DNA from: Enterococcus raffinosus
GTDB lineage: Bacteria > Bacillota > Bacilli > Lactobacillales > Enterococcaceae
Length of the DNA stretch: 64,000 nucleotides
Assembly: GCF_001886185.1 (NCBI RefSeq)
Contig: NZ_JXLA01000015.1
Span: forward strand, 32,847-96,846
Direction of reading: 5' to 3'
The stretch's first letter is position 1. Each line of letters begins with the position of its first letter. The notes below the pieces were generated by a model. That model was given only the letters and a program-made list of their open reading frames with translations, made no database searches and had not been told where the DNA came from. Below, piece after piece: positions 16,862-25,607 of this stretch. Position numbers and translations under genes: made by a program.

Positions 16862-17944
16862 ATGAAACGTAAAAAGAAATTTTTGATTTATGCAGTAGTT
16901 TTCTTTTTGACCCTTATTCCGATCCTTTATTCCGGTTTATTTTTAGGTGCTCTAATGGACCCCTATGGAAAAGTCGATCAGCTTCCTGTTGCCTTGGTAA
17001 AGGAAAATGACAATCCGATATACAACAAGCTGGTCGAGAGCAAGCTGTTTGATTATAAGGAAGAAAATGCTAGTAAAGCGAAAAAAGATCTAAACAAAGG
17101 AAACGTGTACGCAATCATCACTTTTGATGAGGGCTTTACAAATAAACTAACTGCCTTTCCGGTCACTCAACAGCAGCCGGCGATGACCTTGACTACATCG
17201 GAGGGACTAAACTACTCTGCCGCCAAATTAATCGTGACAACAACTGAGCAATTTGTTTCCAAAGTCAATGCAGGCCTTTCCTCCCAAATGATCAGCCAGC
17301 TAAACGCGAAGCAAGTTCCGACGAATATAGCCAGTATCATTCATTTAGAACATAAGGACATTCATCCAGTGAAAAACAATGGTGAAGGGATGGCACCCTA
17401 TATCTTCTCTTTGACCCTATTTGTCGGCGGGATTTTTACGAACCAGTTCATTATGAGAGCATTGACGAAGAAAAAGGAAAAATATCGCATTTACTGGCGA
17501 GAACAGTTTCTATACCCAATGGTGATCGCTCTGCTGCAGTTGATCTTTTTGCTACTGATCAATGCGCTGTTCATTCACATCTCGATCACAAAACCTTTGG
17601 ACTTCGCACTATTTTCGATCGTCGTCGCGGCAGCATTTTACAGCATTATCGTTGCCTTTAACAAGCTGGTTCCAGGGGTTGGAAGCTTTATCGTCTTGCT
17701 ATTGACTATGATGCAGACCTCCTCATCTGGAGGTAGCTACCCTATTCTCTTATCTTCACCCATTTTCCGTACGATCCATCGATTCATTCCCATGACTTAT
17801 AGTGTCAATGGGTTTAGAAATTTGATCAGCTTAGACAATTCAAAGATCTTTTTAGACTACGCCGCACTGAGTCTATTTATCGTGATCGGTCAAATCGGGA
17901 TTTATTTCAGCTATCGAATTCATGAAAAGAAAAAAGCAGCGTAG
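16862..17944 (+). CDS. YhgE/Pip-type membrane protein (ABC-2-like permease)
   Basis: About 360 residues. An N-terminal TM (residues 8-27) is followed by a large extracytoplasmic domain with the family's 'LPVALVKENDNP' segment, and by five C-terminal TM segments of ABC-2 permease type (from 'YIFSLTLFVGGIFTNQF' on). The family includes the phage-infection protein Pip and antimicrobial-resistance exporters, often controlled by a TetR- or MarR-type repressor. The start at 16862 is preferred because AAGAGGCG lies upstream at good spacing; the ATG at 16841 has none. Its promoter carries the phased operator at 16777-16820. Confidence 0.82.
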   Translation: MKRKKKFLIYAVVFFLTLIPILYSGLFLGALMDPYGKVDQLPVALVKENDNPIYNKLVESKLFDYKEENASKAKKDLNKGNVYAIITFDEGFTNKLTAFPVTQQQPAMTLTTSEGLNYSAAKLIVTTTEQFVSKVNAGLSSQMISQLNAKQVPTNIASIIHLEHKDIHPVKNNGEGMAPYIFSLTLFVGGIFTNQFIMRALTKKKEKYRIYWREQFLYPMVIALLQLIFLLLINALFIHISITKPLDFALFSIVVAAAFYSIIVAFNKLVPGVGSFIVLLLTMMQTSSSGGSYPILLSSPIFRTIHRFIPMTYSVNGFRNLISLDNSKIFLDYAALSLFIVIGQIGIYFSYRIHEKKKAA

Positions 17945-17945
17945 C

Positions 17946-17993
17946 AAAAGAGCCAATCATGTGATGAATCTTCAACACATGATTGGCTCTTTT
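17946..17993. terminator. Bidirectional intrinsic terminator
   Basis: An 18-bp perfect stem (17946-17963 with 17976-17993) and a 12-nt loop, flanked by A and T runs. It separates the YhgE-like gene from the convergent transporter gene. Confidence 0.9.
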
Positions 17994-17995
17994 CT

Positions 17996-19398
17996 TTACA
18001 ACAACGTCGCGATATAAAGCAAGACAGCAGAAACAATTAAGAGGATGACAAATATTTTGGACCCAACCTTCAACCATTTAGAGAAATTGATCTCCGCTAT
18101 GGCTAAACCTGCCAGCAACACTCCGCCAGTCGGTGAAATCAAATTCATCAGCCCGTTGCCAAATTGATTACTCAAAACTACGACATCACGATTAATATAA
18201 ACCAAATCTGCTAGCGGTGCCATAACCGGCATCGTCAACGCTGCGGCTCCCGAGGAGGATGGAACAAAGAACGTAACGATGACTTGCGCAATCAATAAAA
18301 TCGCTGAGAACATAAATTTCGGCAGTCCGCCTAAAAGATTCGCCAAACAATTCAAAATCGTATCAATAATCATTCCGTTCTCCAAAATGACTAGCACACC
18401 TCGAGCCAAACCAATAATTACCGCCGCATAAGCAAAATCCGCACAGCCTTCGACAAATGCCTCGGCGATCTCTTTCTGATTAAACCTAGCGACAAGCCCG
18501 GCATAAAGACCCATTCCTACAAACAATGCTGAGATTTCAACCATATACCAGCCTTGCGCGATGATGCCCCAAATCATGATCATCAACCCAATAATGAAGC
18601 CGCCAATGATCCATTTATCACTCGTACTAAATGGTTTGTCCACTTCAAAATTTTGAAACTTGTGCTTAACCTTTTGGTCATTTTTATAAACAATAGAGGA
18701 TTCTGGATTGGCCTTGACTTTTTTCGCATAATGCATGGTAAATAGGATAGAAATAAGTGTGATTACCGCCCAGCAGACTACTCGATAGACCAAAAGAGGA
18801 TTCCCGTGTACATCGGCTACTCCTTGAGCAATCAGTACGTTGAATGGATTTATCGTCGATCCAATATACCCCGCCTGCGTTCCTAAAAAAATAGAATAAG
18901 AATTGCCGTCATTGAGTCAAAGCCTAAAGAAAACATCAGGGAAACGAAGACCGCAAATAGCGGAATAACCTCTTCACTCATCCCAAAGGTCGATCCTCCT
19001 AAGCTAAAGAGGATCATAGATAAAGGGATAACTAAAATTCCTTTATCTCCTAAAGATTGTGCCAATGTAAATAATCCACGGTCTACGGCACCCGTTTTTA
19101 AAATGATTCCAAAAGCGCCGCCTACAATTAAAACAAACGCAACAACTTCAACCGCATTGATTACTCCCGCTGCAGGAGCTTCTAACACGGCGCTAATCCC
19201 TTGTCCGTAGCCCGCTTTATCAATCTGATGATACGTACCGGGTACGACCGTTGTTTTTTCCATCCCATTAATCGTTCCAACAACCGTCTTAAATTGCCCG
19301 CTTGGAATAAACCACGTAAGTAACGCTGCAATAATAATTAAGAGAAATATCAATGTATAGCTATGGGGAAATACAAACTTTCTTCTTTTTAATTCCAT
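17996..19398 (-). pseudogene. YfcC-family (DcuC-like) transporter, frameshifted
   Basis: Two adjoining frames encode the halves of one polytopic carboxylate/amino-acid transporter of the YfcC family. The first starts at 19398 ('MELKRRKFVFPHSYTLIFLL') and stops after 171 residues. The second continues with 'GTQAGYIGSTINPFNVLIAQ' in another frame to 17996. The break is at a run of seven T on the coding strand (about 18885-18892); one more T would restore a continuous protein of about 467 residues, the usual family length. So this is either a genuine one-base deletion or a homopolymer error. It is the distal gene of the Amadori-type operon, with a GntR-operator-like palindrome 26 bp upstream of its start. 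If real, the pathway lacks this uptake route. Confidence 0.88.
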
Positions 19399-19423
19399 TT
19401 CTTCCGCACTCCTTATATCGTAT

Positions 19424-19435
19424 CATAACGTTATG
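19424..19435. promoter_or_regulatory. Operator-like palindrome upstream of the transporter gene
   Basis: CATAACGTTATG is a perfect 12-bp palindrome. The core ATAACGTTAT also occurs at the head of the operon (23561-23572), so both are likely sites for the GntR/UTRA regulator encoded at 20966-21676. Confidence 0.65.
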
Positions 19436-19442
19436 TCAAAAA

Positions 19443-20939
19443 TTAGTCTTTTTTATACACAATCTCACCGTCAATGCAGGTCAAGATTGTTTCGGCTGCC
19501 GCAACCTCATTAAAATCCTCAGTCGTAAGGTCTTGGTCAAAAATAGCAAATGTGGCCGATCTCCCTGCCTGCAGAACACCATAGTCTAATAGACCGTTTG
19601 CTACAAATCCATTTTTCGTAAAGCTTTTTAATATTTCTAGCGCTGACACGCCATTTTCCTTTTTCCACGTTTCAGCTCCTGTTGGAAAACGACGGAAGCA
19701 GGCGCGAAGAATGGATTCTGGCAGATTCGTAATGAATAACGGCAAATCTGTTCCGCTAGTCAGTAGAATGTCCGCCTCATGCAAAAGCCGATAATTGAAA
19801 AAAGCTTCGTCCTCACCAAGAAGAACCTCTGGCATATAAGCCTCCTGATAAGAAGGGTTCAATCCTAAAATTTGAGGATAGATTTCCGCAGCGATGTTTC
19901 CTTCAGACATTTCTTTAGTCATATTCGCTGTGATCATCTCTAAATCACTGATTGAGTTATATACGCCTTTCGGTAAGCGCTTCCCAAATTGGTTAAGTAT
20001 TTTCGCGGCTTCGACTCCTGCGCGATCCCCTTCTGTGGTCAAACAACAAGGAACTGATCGTTCATTCCATTTTTTTACTTCATTTGCTAATGCTGGATAA
20101 TCAATTGTTGGGCCCTTCTTCCCCGAGGCATAGGACCCAGTGATGTCCCCTGTTTCATCTGCGACGACACCATCCACCATCATCTTGACTCCTCCAAAGC
20201 GAACCTTCTCTGGAAAATGCTCGGTTTGATAGCTTTGAACTAAAGCGGTCGAGATCGGCTCTTCCACTGATTGAAGGTAGAAGGTCGTCATCAGCTTTCT
20301 ATAACTTATGTTATTTAAAAAATCAGCAGTATCAAAGACGATTTCCTTGATTGAGACGACTCCTCTCGAAAGCAGCAGCTCCTCGAATTCATGGTACACT
20401 GCTTGTACCAATGCCTGATTCGCTAACATTTCTTTGATTAAGCGGAAACGACTTTCCGCACTTGTTTCCGTTTCTTGAAAACCGTAACGATCTTTCGCCT
20501 TCTGATTCATCCAGCAATAGGACCGATCCTTCGCGATAGCAGTTATCGGTCCTGGATAGTTCAGACGATCCAATGTTTCTTGACTTGGAAGTGTTCCCCA
20601 ATCCTGCGTTGCCCAACCATAGGCATAAACAGGCTGTCCATGTTTTTTATCAAGCTCATTTTGAAGCATCTGCAGTGCTTCATTTTCAGAGCTTGTCTTT
20701 TCTAAGTTTACTCCTGCATGCATACTTAAATATCCACTAAAAAACACATGGTTATCGTGCAAGCCCGGCATCACAAAAGAATTATCATACTTTAGAACGG
20801 TAGTCTCTTCATCTACTAGATGCTGATAATCCCAGCCGCTCTGTACTTCTTCAATCGTCTCCCCCTTAAAAGCAACATAGCCTTTAAAAGGAAGGTTTCC
20901 GCCATCGAAAATGGCGTTGGAACGGAGAATTTTACGCAA
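19443..20939 (-). CDS. Amidohydrolase family protein (YtcJ-like)
   Basis: About 498 residues of the amidohydrolase_3 superfamily. It has the N-terminal 'MPGLHDNHVFFSG' metal-binding motif (HxN instead of the usual HxH), central 'MMVDGVVADETGDITGSY' with its Asp, 'LTTEGDRAGVEAAKIL' and the C-terminal 'LTSGTDLPLF' Asp region. The substrate is unknown. In this operon it could deacylate or hydrolyse an amide of a glycated amino compound before or after the kinase and deglycase steps, as an asparaginase does in the Salmonella fructose-asparagine operon; that is inference. I take the TTG at 20937-20939 as start, since the GTG at 20948 lies inside the AGGAG site. Confidence 0.85.
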   Translation of the reverse strand: MRKILRSNAIFDGGNLPFKGYVAFKGETIEEVQSGWDYQHLVDEETTVLKYDNSFVMPGLHDNHVFFSGYLSMHAGVNLEKTSSENEALQMLQNELDKKHGQPVYAYGWATQDWGTLPSQETLDRLNYPGPITAIAKDRSYCWMNQKAKDRYGFQETETSAESRFRLIKEMLANQALVQAVYHEFEELLLSRGVVSIKEIVFDTADFLNNISYRKLMTTFYLQSVEEPISTALVQSYQTEHFPEKVRFGGVKMMVDGVVADETGDITGSYASGKKGPTIDYPALANEVKKWNERSVPCCLTTEGDRAGVEAAKILNQFGKRLPKGVYNSISDLEMITANMTKEMSEGNIAAEIYPQILGLNPSYQEAYMPEVLLGEDEAFFNYRLLHEADILLTSGTDLPLFITNLPESILRACFRRFPTGAETWKKENGVSALEILKSFTKNGFVANGLLDYGVLQAGRSATFAIFDQDLTTEDFNEVAAAETILTCIDGEIVYKKD

Positions 20940-20965
20940 TTTTTTCACTCCTAATTACGGAGAGC

Positions 20966-21676
20966 CTACAAGCTGAATTTATACACTTCGCCTAAATAAT
21001 ACTGATGGCCAACATGGATAGGCTGATGATTTTGGTCATTGATCAACGTGTTCACATAAAAGAAGGGCGTACCGATCCCTACCTCCATAACCTTAGCTAA
21101 TTGGTCATCTGCGATTGCCAGCTCAAGGATCGTTTCACCTGGATTGATCGCCAAAATATCCTCCTCAGCCAATAACTGATACAGTGATCCTGTCAAATCA
21201 GCTGTCAACAATGACTCAAAACGCTGCTTATCAAAGTAATTATTCTCCAATAGGATGGGCGTACCATCAGCCATACGCTTCCGTTTTGTATAGATGACGT
21301 CATCACCAACATTGATCTGGAGTTTCTTAGCCAGTTCGGCAGTCGCGGGAATAATCTTTCGTTCTAAGAGCTGATTGCTCGGGGTGAATCCATTCGCGCG
21401 GCAGCTTTCACTGAAGCCAATTACATATTCGATTTTTCGGAAGACCTTGTGTTGATTGACAAAAGTTCCCTTTCCCTGCTTTTTGATCAAATAGCCCTCT
21501 TTCACCAGTTCTTGAATGGCCTTTCGAACAGTGATCCTGCTGACAGAATAGACTTCTGTCAATTCCGGCTCTGGCGGAATTTTCTCATTTTCCTTGTACT
21601 CTCCGCTACTTATTTTATTTTTTATGATTTCCTCTAATTGCTTATATAAAGGCACCTGTGCTTCTGCATCTAACAT
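20966..21676 (-). CDS. GntR-family regulator with UTRA ligand domain
   Basis: The 236-residue protein has an N-terminal GntR winged helix ('PLYKQLEEIIKNKISSGEY', 'YSVSRITVRKAIQELVKEGYL', 'KQGKGTFV') and a C-terminal UTRA domain, typical of HutC-subfamily repressors released by phosphorylated or acylated sugar and amino-acid ligands. It lies between the amidohydrolase and kinase genes of the operon it most likely controls. Candidate operators with an ATAACGTTAT core stand at 23561-23582 and 19424-19435. GAGG precedes the ATG by 8 nt. Confidence 0.9.
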   Translation of the reverse strand: MLDAEAQVPLYKQLEEIIKNKISSGEYKENEKIPPEPELTEVYSVSRITVRKAIQELVKEGYLIKKQGKGTFVNQHKVFRKIEYVIGFSESCRANGFTPSNQLLERKIIPATAELAKKLQINVGDDVIYTKRKRMADGTPILLENNYFDKQRFESLLTADLTGSLYQLLAEEDILAINPGETILELAIADDQLAKVMEVGIGTPFFYVNTLINDQNHQPIHVGHQYYLGEVYKFSL

Positions 21677-21745
21677 ACATTGATCCTCACTTCTTTGGAT
21701 TATCTCTCTTTTGTTAGAGTATCAAATGCCCTTTGATAAAACAAG

Positions 21746-22561
21746 CTACTCGTAAGAAACACCATAGCCGAAAGAGCCTTCCACCATGCAAGATTCTCCC
21801 GCAAATTCATTACCCTTTTTCATCGCAGAAGCAATATCCTCACCGCTTAAGTAATGGATCAGGAAAGCTGTTAGGAAAGAATCCCCTGCTGCCATCGTAT
21901 CTACCGGTTCTCTCAAAACAGGATTCACTTCATAATAATGCTGACCATCATAGCCAATGGCTGCTTTGTCTCCTCTAGTGGCGATCAATACCTCATTGCT
22001 AGGAGTAAAATATTTTTTCAAGAAGGCCTTCGTCTCATCCTCTGACAAATGACTCACTGAAAAGAATCCAAAATTCACTTTATCAATCGCTCGCAGGATC
22101 TCCTCCTCAGAAAAATCATCCGAGAAATCATAGGAGACTTTCCCTGGTAGATCGATTAATTCTTCCAATAAATGATTGACATGACTATATAACCCCATGT
22201 GAATCAAGGCAAACTGCTCTAAATAGCTACGATCCGCTTGTGTCAGCTGGATTGGATGTTCACGCGTGACACCGCCTTCATTACTCCCTAAAAATATTCG
22301 ATCGCCCTCTTTTATCTCTACACGGGCACAACCATTTTCACCTGACTCAAAGCGGGAGTGACTATGTTCGATACCTAAATCTTCAAGCGCAGATAATACG
22401 TGCTTTCCTTCTGCATCCGATCCGAAAACACCCATGAAGCTGCTGTCTTGGCCAAGCTTTTTGGCAAAGACAGCAAAATTCAACGCATTTCCACCAGGAT
22501 ACATGATTTTAAGGTTTACATATTTATCAACAACATTATCTCCTAAACCTAAAACATTCAT
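21746..22561 (-). CDS. PfkB-family kinase, FrlD/FraD-like (Amadori sugar kinase)
   Basis: A 271-residue ribokinase-fold enzyme. 'GGNALNFAVFAKKLG' near residues 23-37 is the N-terminal PfkB signature region, and 'DTMAAGDSFLTAFL' near residues 223-236 holds the catalytic Asp and anion hole. The overall pattern resembles the fructoselysine 6-kinase FrlD, including 'FDFSDDFS' for the 'FDFSD' stretch in FrlD. It would phosphorylate a fructosamine at O6. It lies 11 bp after the FrlB-like deglycase gene, the same functional pair as in frl and fra operons. The exact amino partner (lysine, asparagine or other) cannot be told. Confidence 0.85.
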   Translation of the reverse strand: MNVLGLGDNVVDKYVNLKIMYPGGNALNFAVFAKKLGQDSSFMGVFGSDAEGKHVLSALEDLGIEHSHSRFESGENGCARVEIKEGDRIFLGSNEGGVTREHPIQLTQADRSYLEQFALIHMGLYSHVNHLLEELIDLPGKVSYDFSDDFSEEEILRAIDKVNFGFFSVSHLSEDETKAFLKKYFTPSNEVLIATRGDKAAIGYDGQHYYEVNPVLREPVDTMAAGDSFLTAFLIHYLSGEDIASAMKKGNEFAGESCMVEGSFGYGVSYE

Positions 22562-22572
22562 GCTGCTTCCTC

Positions 22573-23541
22573 CTAGTAATCAACTTTTCCCATATAACGT
22601 CGAACGTCTAAATCGTGATTCCGATTATCAGCCAATGCAGAACGATATTCTGACAATACGCTGTAAAACAGAATTGGATTGAAGAACTCGGAAACTTCAT
22701 CTGGGATTAAATCTAATCCTAATTCTTTTGCATCAACAATTTCAACTTTTTCCGCATATTTATCTAGAAAAACTTTTGCTCGCTCATCTAGCACACGCGT
22801 ACGTCCTTGACTCATTAATAAAATGAACATTGTATCCTTGTCCGTTACTTCAAATGGACCATGGAAAAACTCTCCCGAATGAACCGAGGTCGAATCCAAC
22901 CACTGCATCTCCATCAATGAACAAATCGAAAAACCATAGGCATGACCATAGCTAGGTCCGCTACCTAAAATGTAATACATTTTTTCTTCTTGGTACTTAT
23001 CCGCAAAAACCTTCACCCGATCCTGAACCTGTTGCTTCGCATTATCCACTACCGTATCAATGATCGTCATTCCTTCACGAAATTTTTCAAACGCCTCATA
23101 GCCCTCAGTCCCATGAAGCAATGAGACTGTCAAATCCAAGATAATCGCCATCGGATTGTTTTGAACCTGTGCATCACCGCCCCATTCATATAGGAAGCTG
23201 TAATCAGAAACCTTCAATAGCTCCGCCTTCTTATTATGCGTGAGACCAATCGTGTGTGCTCCTCTTTTTTGTGCAACCTCTCCTGCTTTTACCGTTTCTC
23301 CTGTGTTTCCACCATGTGAGCAAAGAATTACGACAGATTTTTCATCTAATCGCTTAGGCACAACTTGTACAAACTCATTTGCAGTATAAAGACCTGTAAC
23401 TGCCTTCGAAGCTTCAGATTTCATGAAATAGTCCGCAACATACATATCAACCAGCGAACCACCACAAGCTACGAAATAAATACCCGATAATTCTCCCCCA
23501 TTCTTCTCGATGATCTCATTTACAACTTTTTTTACGTCCAC
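22573..23541 (-). CDS. SIS-domain protein, FrlB/FraB-like 6-phosphate deglycase
   Basis: About 322 residues with two SIS domains ('GIYFVACGGSLVDMYVADYF', 'VILCSHGGNTGETV', 'YYILGSGPSYGHAYGFSI', 'LDSTSVHSGEFFHGPFEV'). The conserved 'SGEFFHGPFE' Glu/His pair corresponds to the catalytic region of fructoselysine-6-phosphate deglycase FrlB, and the C terminus ('DVRRYMGKVDY') also matches FrlB. The reaction would release glucose-6-phosphate and a free amine or amino acid. It is the first gene of the operon, behind twin operator-like palindromes. The start is taken as a GTG with GGAGG 7 nt upstream; a TTG one codon earlier is possible. Confidence 0.87.
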   Translation of the reverse strand: MDVKKVVNEIIEKNGGELSGIYFVACGGSLVDMYVADYFMKSEASKAVTGLYTANEFVQVVPKRLDEKSVVILCSHGGNTGETVKAGEVAQKRGAHTIGLTHNKKAELLKVSDYSFLYEWGGDAQVQNNPMAIILDLTVSLLHGTEGYEAFEKFREGMTIIDTVVDNAKQQVQDRVKVFADKYQEEKMYYILGSGPSYGHAYGFSICSLMEMQWLDSTSVHSGEFFHGPFEVTDKDTMFILLMSQGRTRVLDERAKVFLDKYAEKVEIVDAKELGLDLIPDEVSEFFNPILFYSVLSEYRSALADNRNHDLDVRRYMGKVDY

Positions 23542-23560
23542 CAAAATTCCTCCTTTTTCG

Positions 23561-23582
23561 TATAACGTTATATGACGTTATA
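23561..23582. promoter_or_regulatory. Twin overlapping operator palindromes of the Amadori-type operon
   Basis: TATAACGTTATA (23561-23572) and TATGACGTTATA (23571-23582) overlap by two bases just upstream of the FrlB-like gene. The first is a perfect palindrome and shares its core with the site at 19424-19435. They are probable binding sites of the UTRA-type regulator. Confidence 0.65.
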
Positions 23583-23649
23583 TCTATGAACCTCATTTTA
23601 GAGTCTCTCAAACAAAAAGTCAACAAGTTTTTAAAAACGTTTTCTAGAA

Positions 23650-23678
23650 ACAAAAAAAGATTGCTCTATTGGGCAATC
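23650..23678 (-). terminator. Intrinsic terminator after the DUF4767 lipoprotein gene
   Basis: On the minus strand, GATTGC and GCAATC (pairing 23673-23678 with 23659-23664) with an 8-nt loop, followed by seven T. It lies about 100 nt after the lipoprotein stop. Confidence 0.7.
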
Positions 23679-23781
23679 GTCTCCCAAAATGAACAACCTT
23701 TTTTTAATCATCTAGCTAAACGTTTCGCTTTTTTCCTATCCATTACAACAGGTAGCACTTCCAAAGAACCTTCGACTTCAA

Positions 23782-24534
23782 TCAATTAAGTCGAAGCAAC
23801 TCCTGCAGCTTTTCTTGTGCCGCATGATCTTCTGAGATTTGAAAATCTACATCTGGCGTATACGTTCCTTGCCTTCCATCATCGTCGTACTCACCAAAGC
23901 CTGTATTCGTACTTACTGGTGTGCCATTACCTGTCTTCAATTCATAGACCACACCGTTATCCCCTAGTAAATACTTGCTGACGGGACGAGTAAAATCCAT
24001 TTTTACAGAATAGTTCGCCGCAAATGAATCCGCAAATAATTCTTGCTTGCCGACGCCGCCATCCTTTGCCGTGTAAAAAATACATCCGCCGATTGCATGA
24101 ATAGGAAACGCACTTAGTCCAGGCATGTTATTGTTTTGAACTTGAACCTGCCCATCAGGGGTATTCGCATACCAGTCACCGTGTCCAGCTGCCCCGTGAT
24201 CAAAGAACCAATCACTCACCGCCATATTTCCTATCGCTGCACGTTGTCCTGCCCATTCAAGAAAAGCCTGATTGATTTGATCTTTTTGCGCATCGCTCAA
24301 TTGAACTCTTCTATTGTTAACAGGATTCGTTTGTTCAGTACTTTGCGCCTCTTCTGTATCAGAAGAGCGAGCAGCTCGCGTTTTTGAAGTAGAAGACATG
24401 CTATCGGATGTCGCCGTTACCTTGATTTCAACAGAACTTTCCGAAGCGCTCTTATCCTTAACCGCCATTGAGCTACAACCGGACAATAAAAACACTGCAC
24501 AGAGTCCAAAGGCGAGAAAGCTATTTATTTTCAT
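23782..24534 (-). CDS. DUF4767-type secreted lipoprotein
   Basis: The 250-residue protein has a lipoprotein signal peptide ending in 'LLSGC' (Cys20), a Ser/Thr-rich linker to about residue 75, then a globular domain with 'INQAFLEWAGQRAAIGNMAVSDW', 'GDWYANTPDG', 'IHAIGGCIFYTAKDG' and a final '...AQEKLQEL'. This is the DUF4767 arrangement of lactobacilli and enterococci; the function is unknown. The adjacent gene on the same strand (24603-25220) encodes a DUF805 membrane protein, but the link is not established. Confidence 0.82.
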   Translation of the reverse strand: MKINSFLAFGLCAVFLLSGCSSMAVKDKSASESSVEIKVTATSDSMSSTSKTRAARSSDTEEAQSTEQTNPVNNRRVQLSDAQKDQINQAFLEWAGQRAAIGNMAVSDWFFDHGAAGHGDWYANTPDGQVQVQNNNMPGLSAFPIHAIGGCIFYTAKDGGVGKQELFADSFAANYSVKMDFTRPVSKYLLGDNGVVYELKTGNGTPVSTNTGFGEYDDDGRQGTYTPDVDFQISEDHAAQEKLQELLRLN

Positions 24535-24602
24535 TATAATTCCCCCAATACAAAAGCCTCTGGCTCAATTCTAGCACTAAATTCATTAAAAAAAAGAAAC
24601 CT

Positions 24603-25220
24603 TTAGTTAGAAAACGATTGATCTTTCTCATGCGCATGCTTCGGTCTAAAGAAAAATCTCACGATCGAATGATTGCTACTAACAGTTAATGCATCCGTAG
24701 GGAGCAACGTTAAAATAAAAAAGAATAGCCCGATCGCGTAATTTAGATAGACAAAAATAATGTCCGCTCCAGATCGATAAGAAAAATAGACAAGAGCTAT
24801 ATTAAGAAGAAAATCCATCGCAGCCAATAAACCTGATACTAATGAAACGATCCATAATACGAAAAAGCCTCGACCATTTAATCCAACATCACGGCAGCGT
24901 CTTGTGAGCAACGCCAAACTCGGGACAAAAAAGAACAGGAAGTAAATCACTAGTGCAACAAGCATCATCGTCATTATATTGTTCGTAACATATAGAATAA
25001 CTTGCTCCTCATCTACGTTTCGAAGGATCATATCGATCATACTCGCGAATTGATACACACTAACAGGAATGAATAACAGGGATAAAATAAGATACCCCAC
25101 CATAACCCACCAATATCCCGCCCGTGTTGTTCGACCTTTAAAATCAAAATAACCAACAAAAAAATCCTTAATCGCTGTTGGAAAACTTACATAACTTGCA
25201 CGCTTTTTAATCTTTATCAC
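24603..25220 (-). CDS. DUF805 family membrane protein
   Basis: A 205-residue protein with four predicted TM segments. It has the DUF805 hallmarks: 'GYFDFKGRTTRAGYWW' before the first TM and the Arg-rich 'LALLTRRCRDVGLNGRGFF' between TM segments. Some family members are inner-membrane inhibitors or stress proteins, but the role here is unknown. It starts at a GTG with AAGGAG 8 nt upstream. Confidence 0.85.
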   Translation of the reverse strand: MIKIKKRASYVSFPTAIKDFFVGYFDFKGRTTRAGYWWVMVGYLILSLLFIPVSVYQFASMIDMILRNVDEEQVILYVTNNIMTMMLVALVIYFLFFFVPSLALLTRRCRDVGLNGRGFFVLWIVSLVSGLLAAMDFLLNIALVYFSYRSGADIIFVYLNYAIGLFFFILTLLPTDALTVSSNHSIVRFFFRPKHAHEKDQSFSN

Positions 25221-25304
25221 TATGTTAACTCCTTTGATGTTTTGACGACGGAAGTTTGATCAGGCTCTTTGATCATGTCCATATATATTCTGTCGTCGTT
25301 AATA

Positions 25305-25424
25305 CTAAATGTAACTGTTGCTTTGATCGACATGCGTGATTATTGATGGAGGGGATTCCTCCTTCGCTGAACAGCCACTTAAAGTAGCAAACAACACTAA
25401 TAAAAGGAATACAGGTTTCTTCAT
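25305..25424 (-). CDS. Small lipoprotein, 39 residues
   Basis: A short frame with ATG at 25422-25424, a GAGAGG site 6 nt upstream and a stop at 25305-25307. The peptide begins 'MKKPVFLLLVLFATLSGCSA', a complete lipoprotein signal with lipobox LSGC and Cys18, leaving a mature peptide of about 22 residues ('KEESPPSII...'). The combination of ribosome-binding site and lipobox makes it credible. A role such as a pheromone precursor is only a possibility: in enterococci, sex pheromones are cut from lipoprotein signal peptides. Confidence 0.6.
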   Translation of the reverse strand: MKKPVFLLLVLFATLSGCSAKEESPPSIITHVDQSNSYI

Positions 25425-25607
25425 TCATAAACCTCTCAGGTATTTTCATTCTCTTCAACCTAATCGTATCCAATCAGGCAAAATCTACTCAATAGAAATC
25501 ATTATCACCTGCAATTAGTAGAGCTGCTTATATAAAGAATCAGAGTTCAATTTCTTATCTTGAAACCAAACTCTGACTTGCTTCTCTATTTAAATCAAAA
25601 AATTATT

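Noticed and set aside
18880..18895. Programmed ribosomal frameshifting in the transporter gene
   Set aside because: There is no slippery heptamer with stimulatory structure that I can see, and transporters of this family are not known to use it; mutation or sequence error is simpler.
23586..23789. 67-codon plus-strand frame between the Amadori operon and the lipoprotein gene
   Set aside because: It runs across the lipoprotein terminator, lacks a good start site, and is basic and low-complexity.
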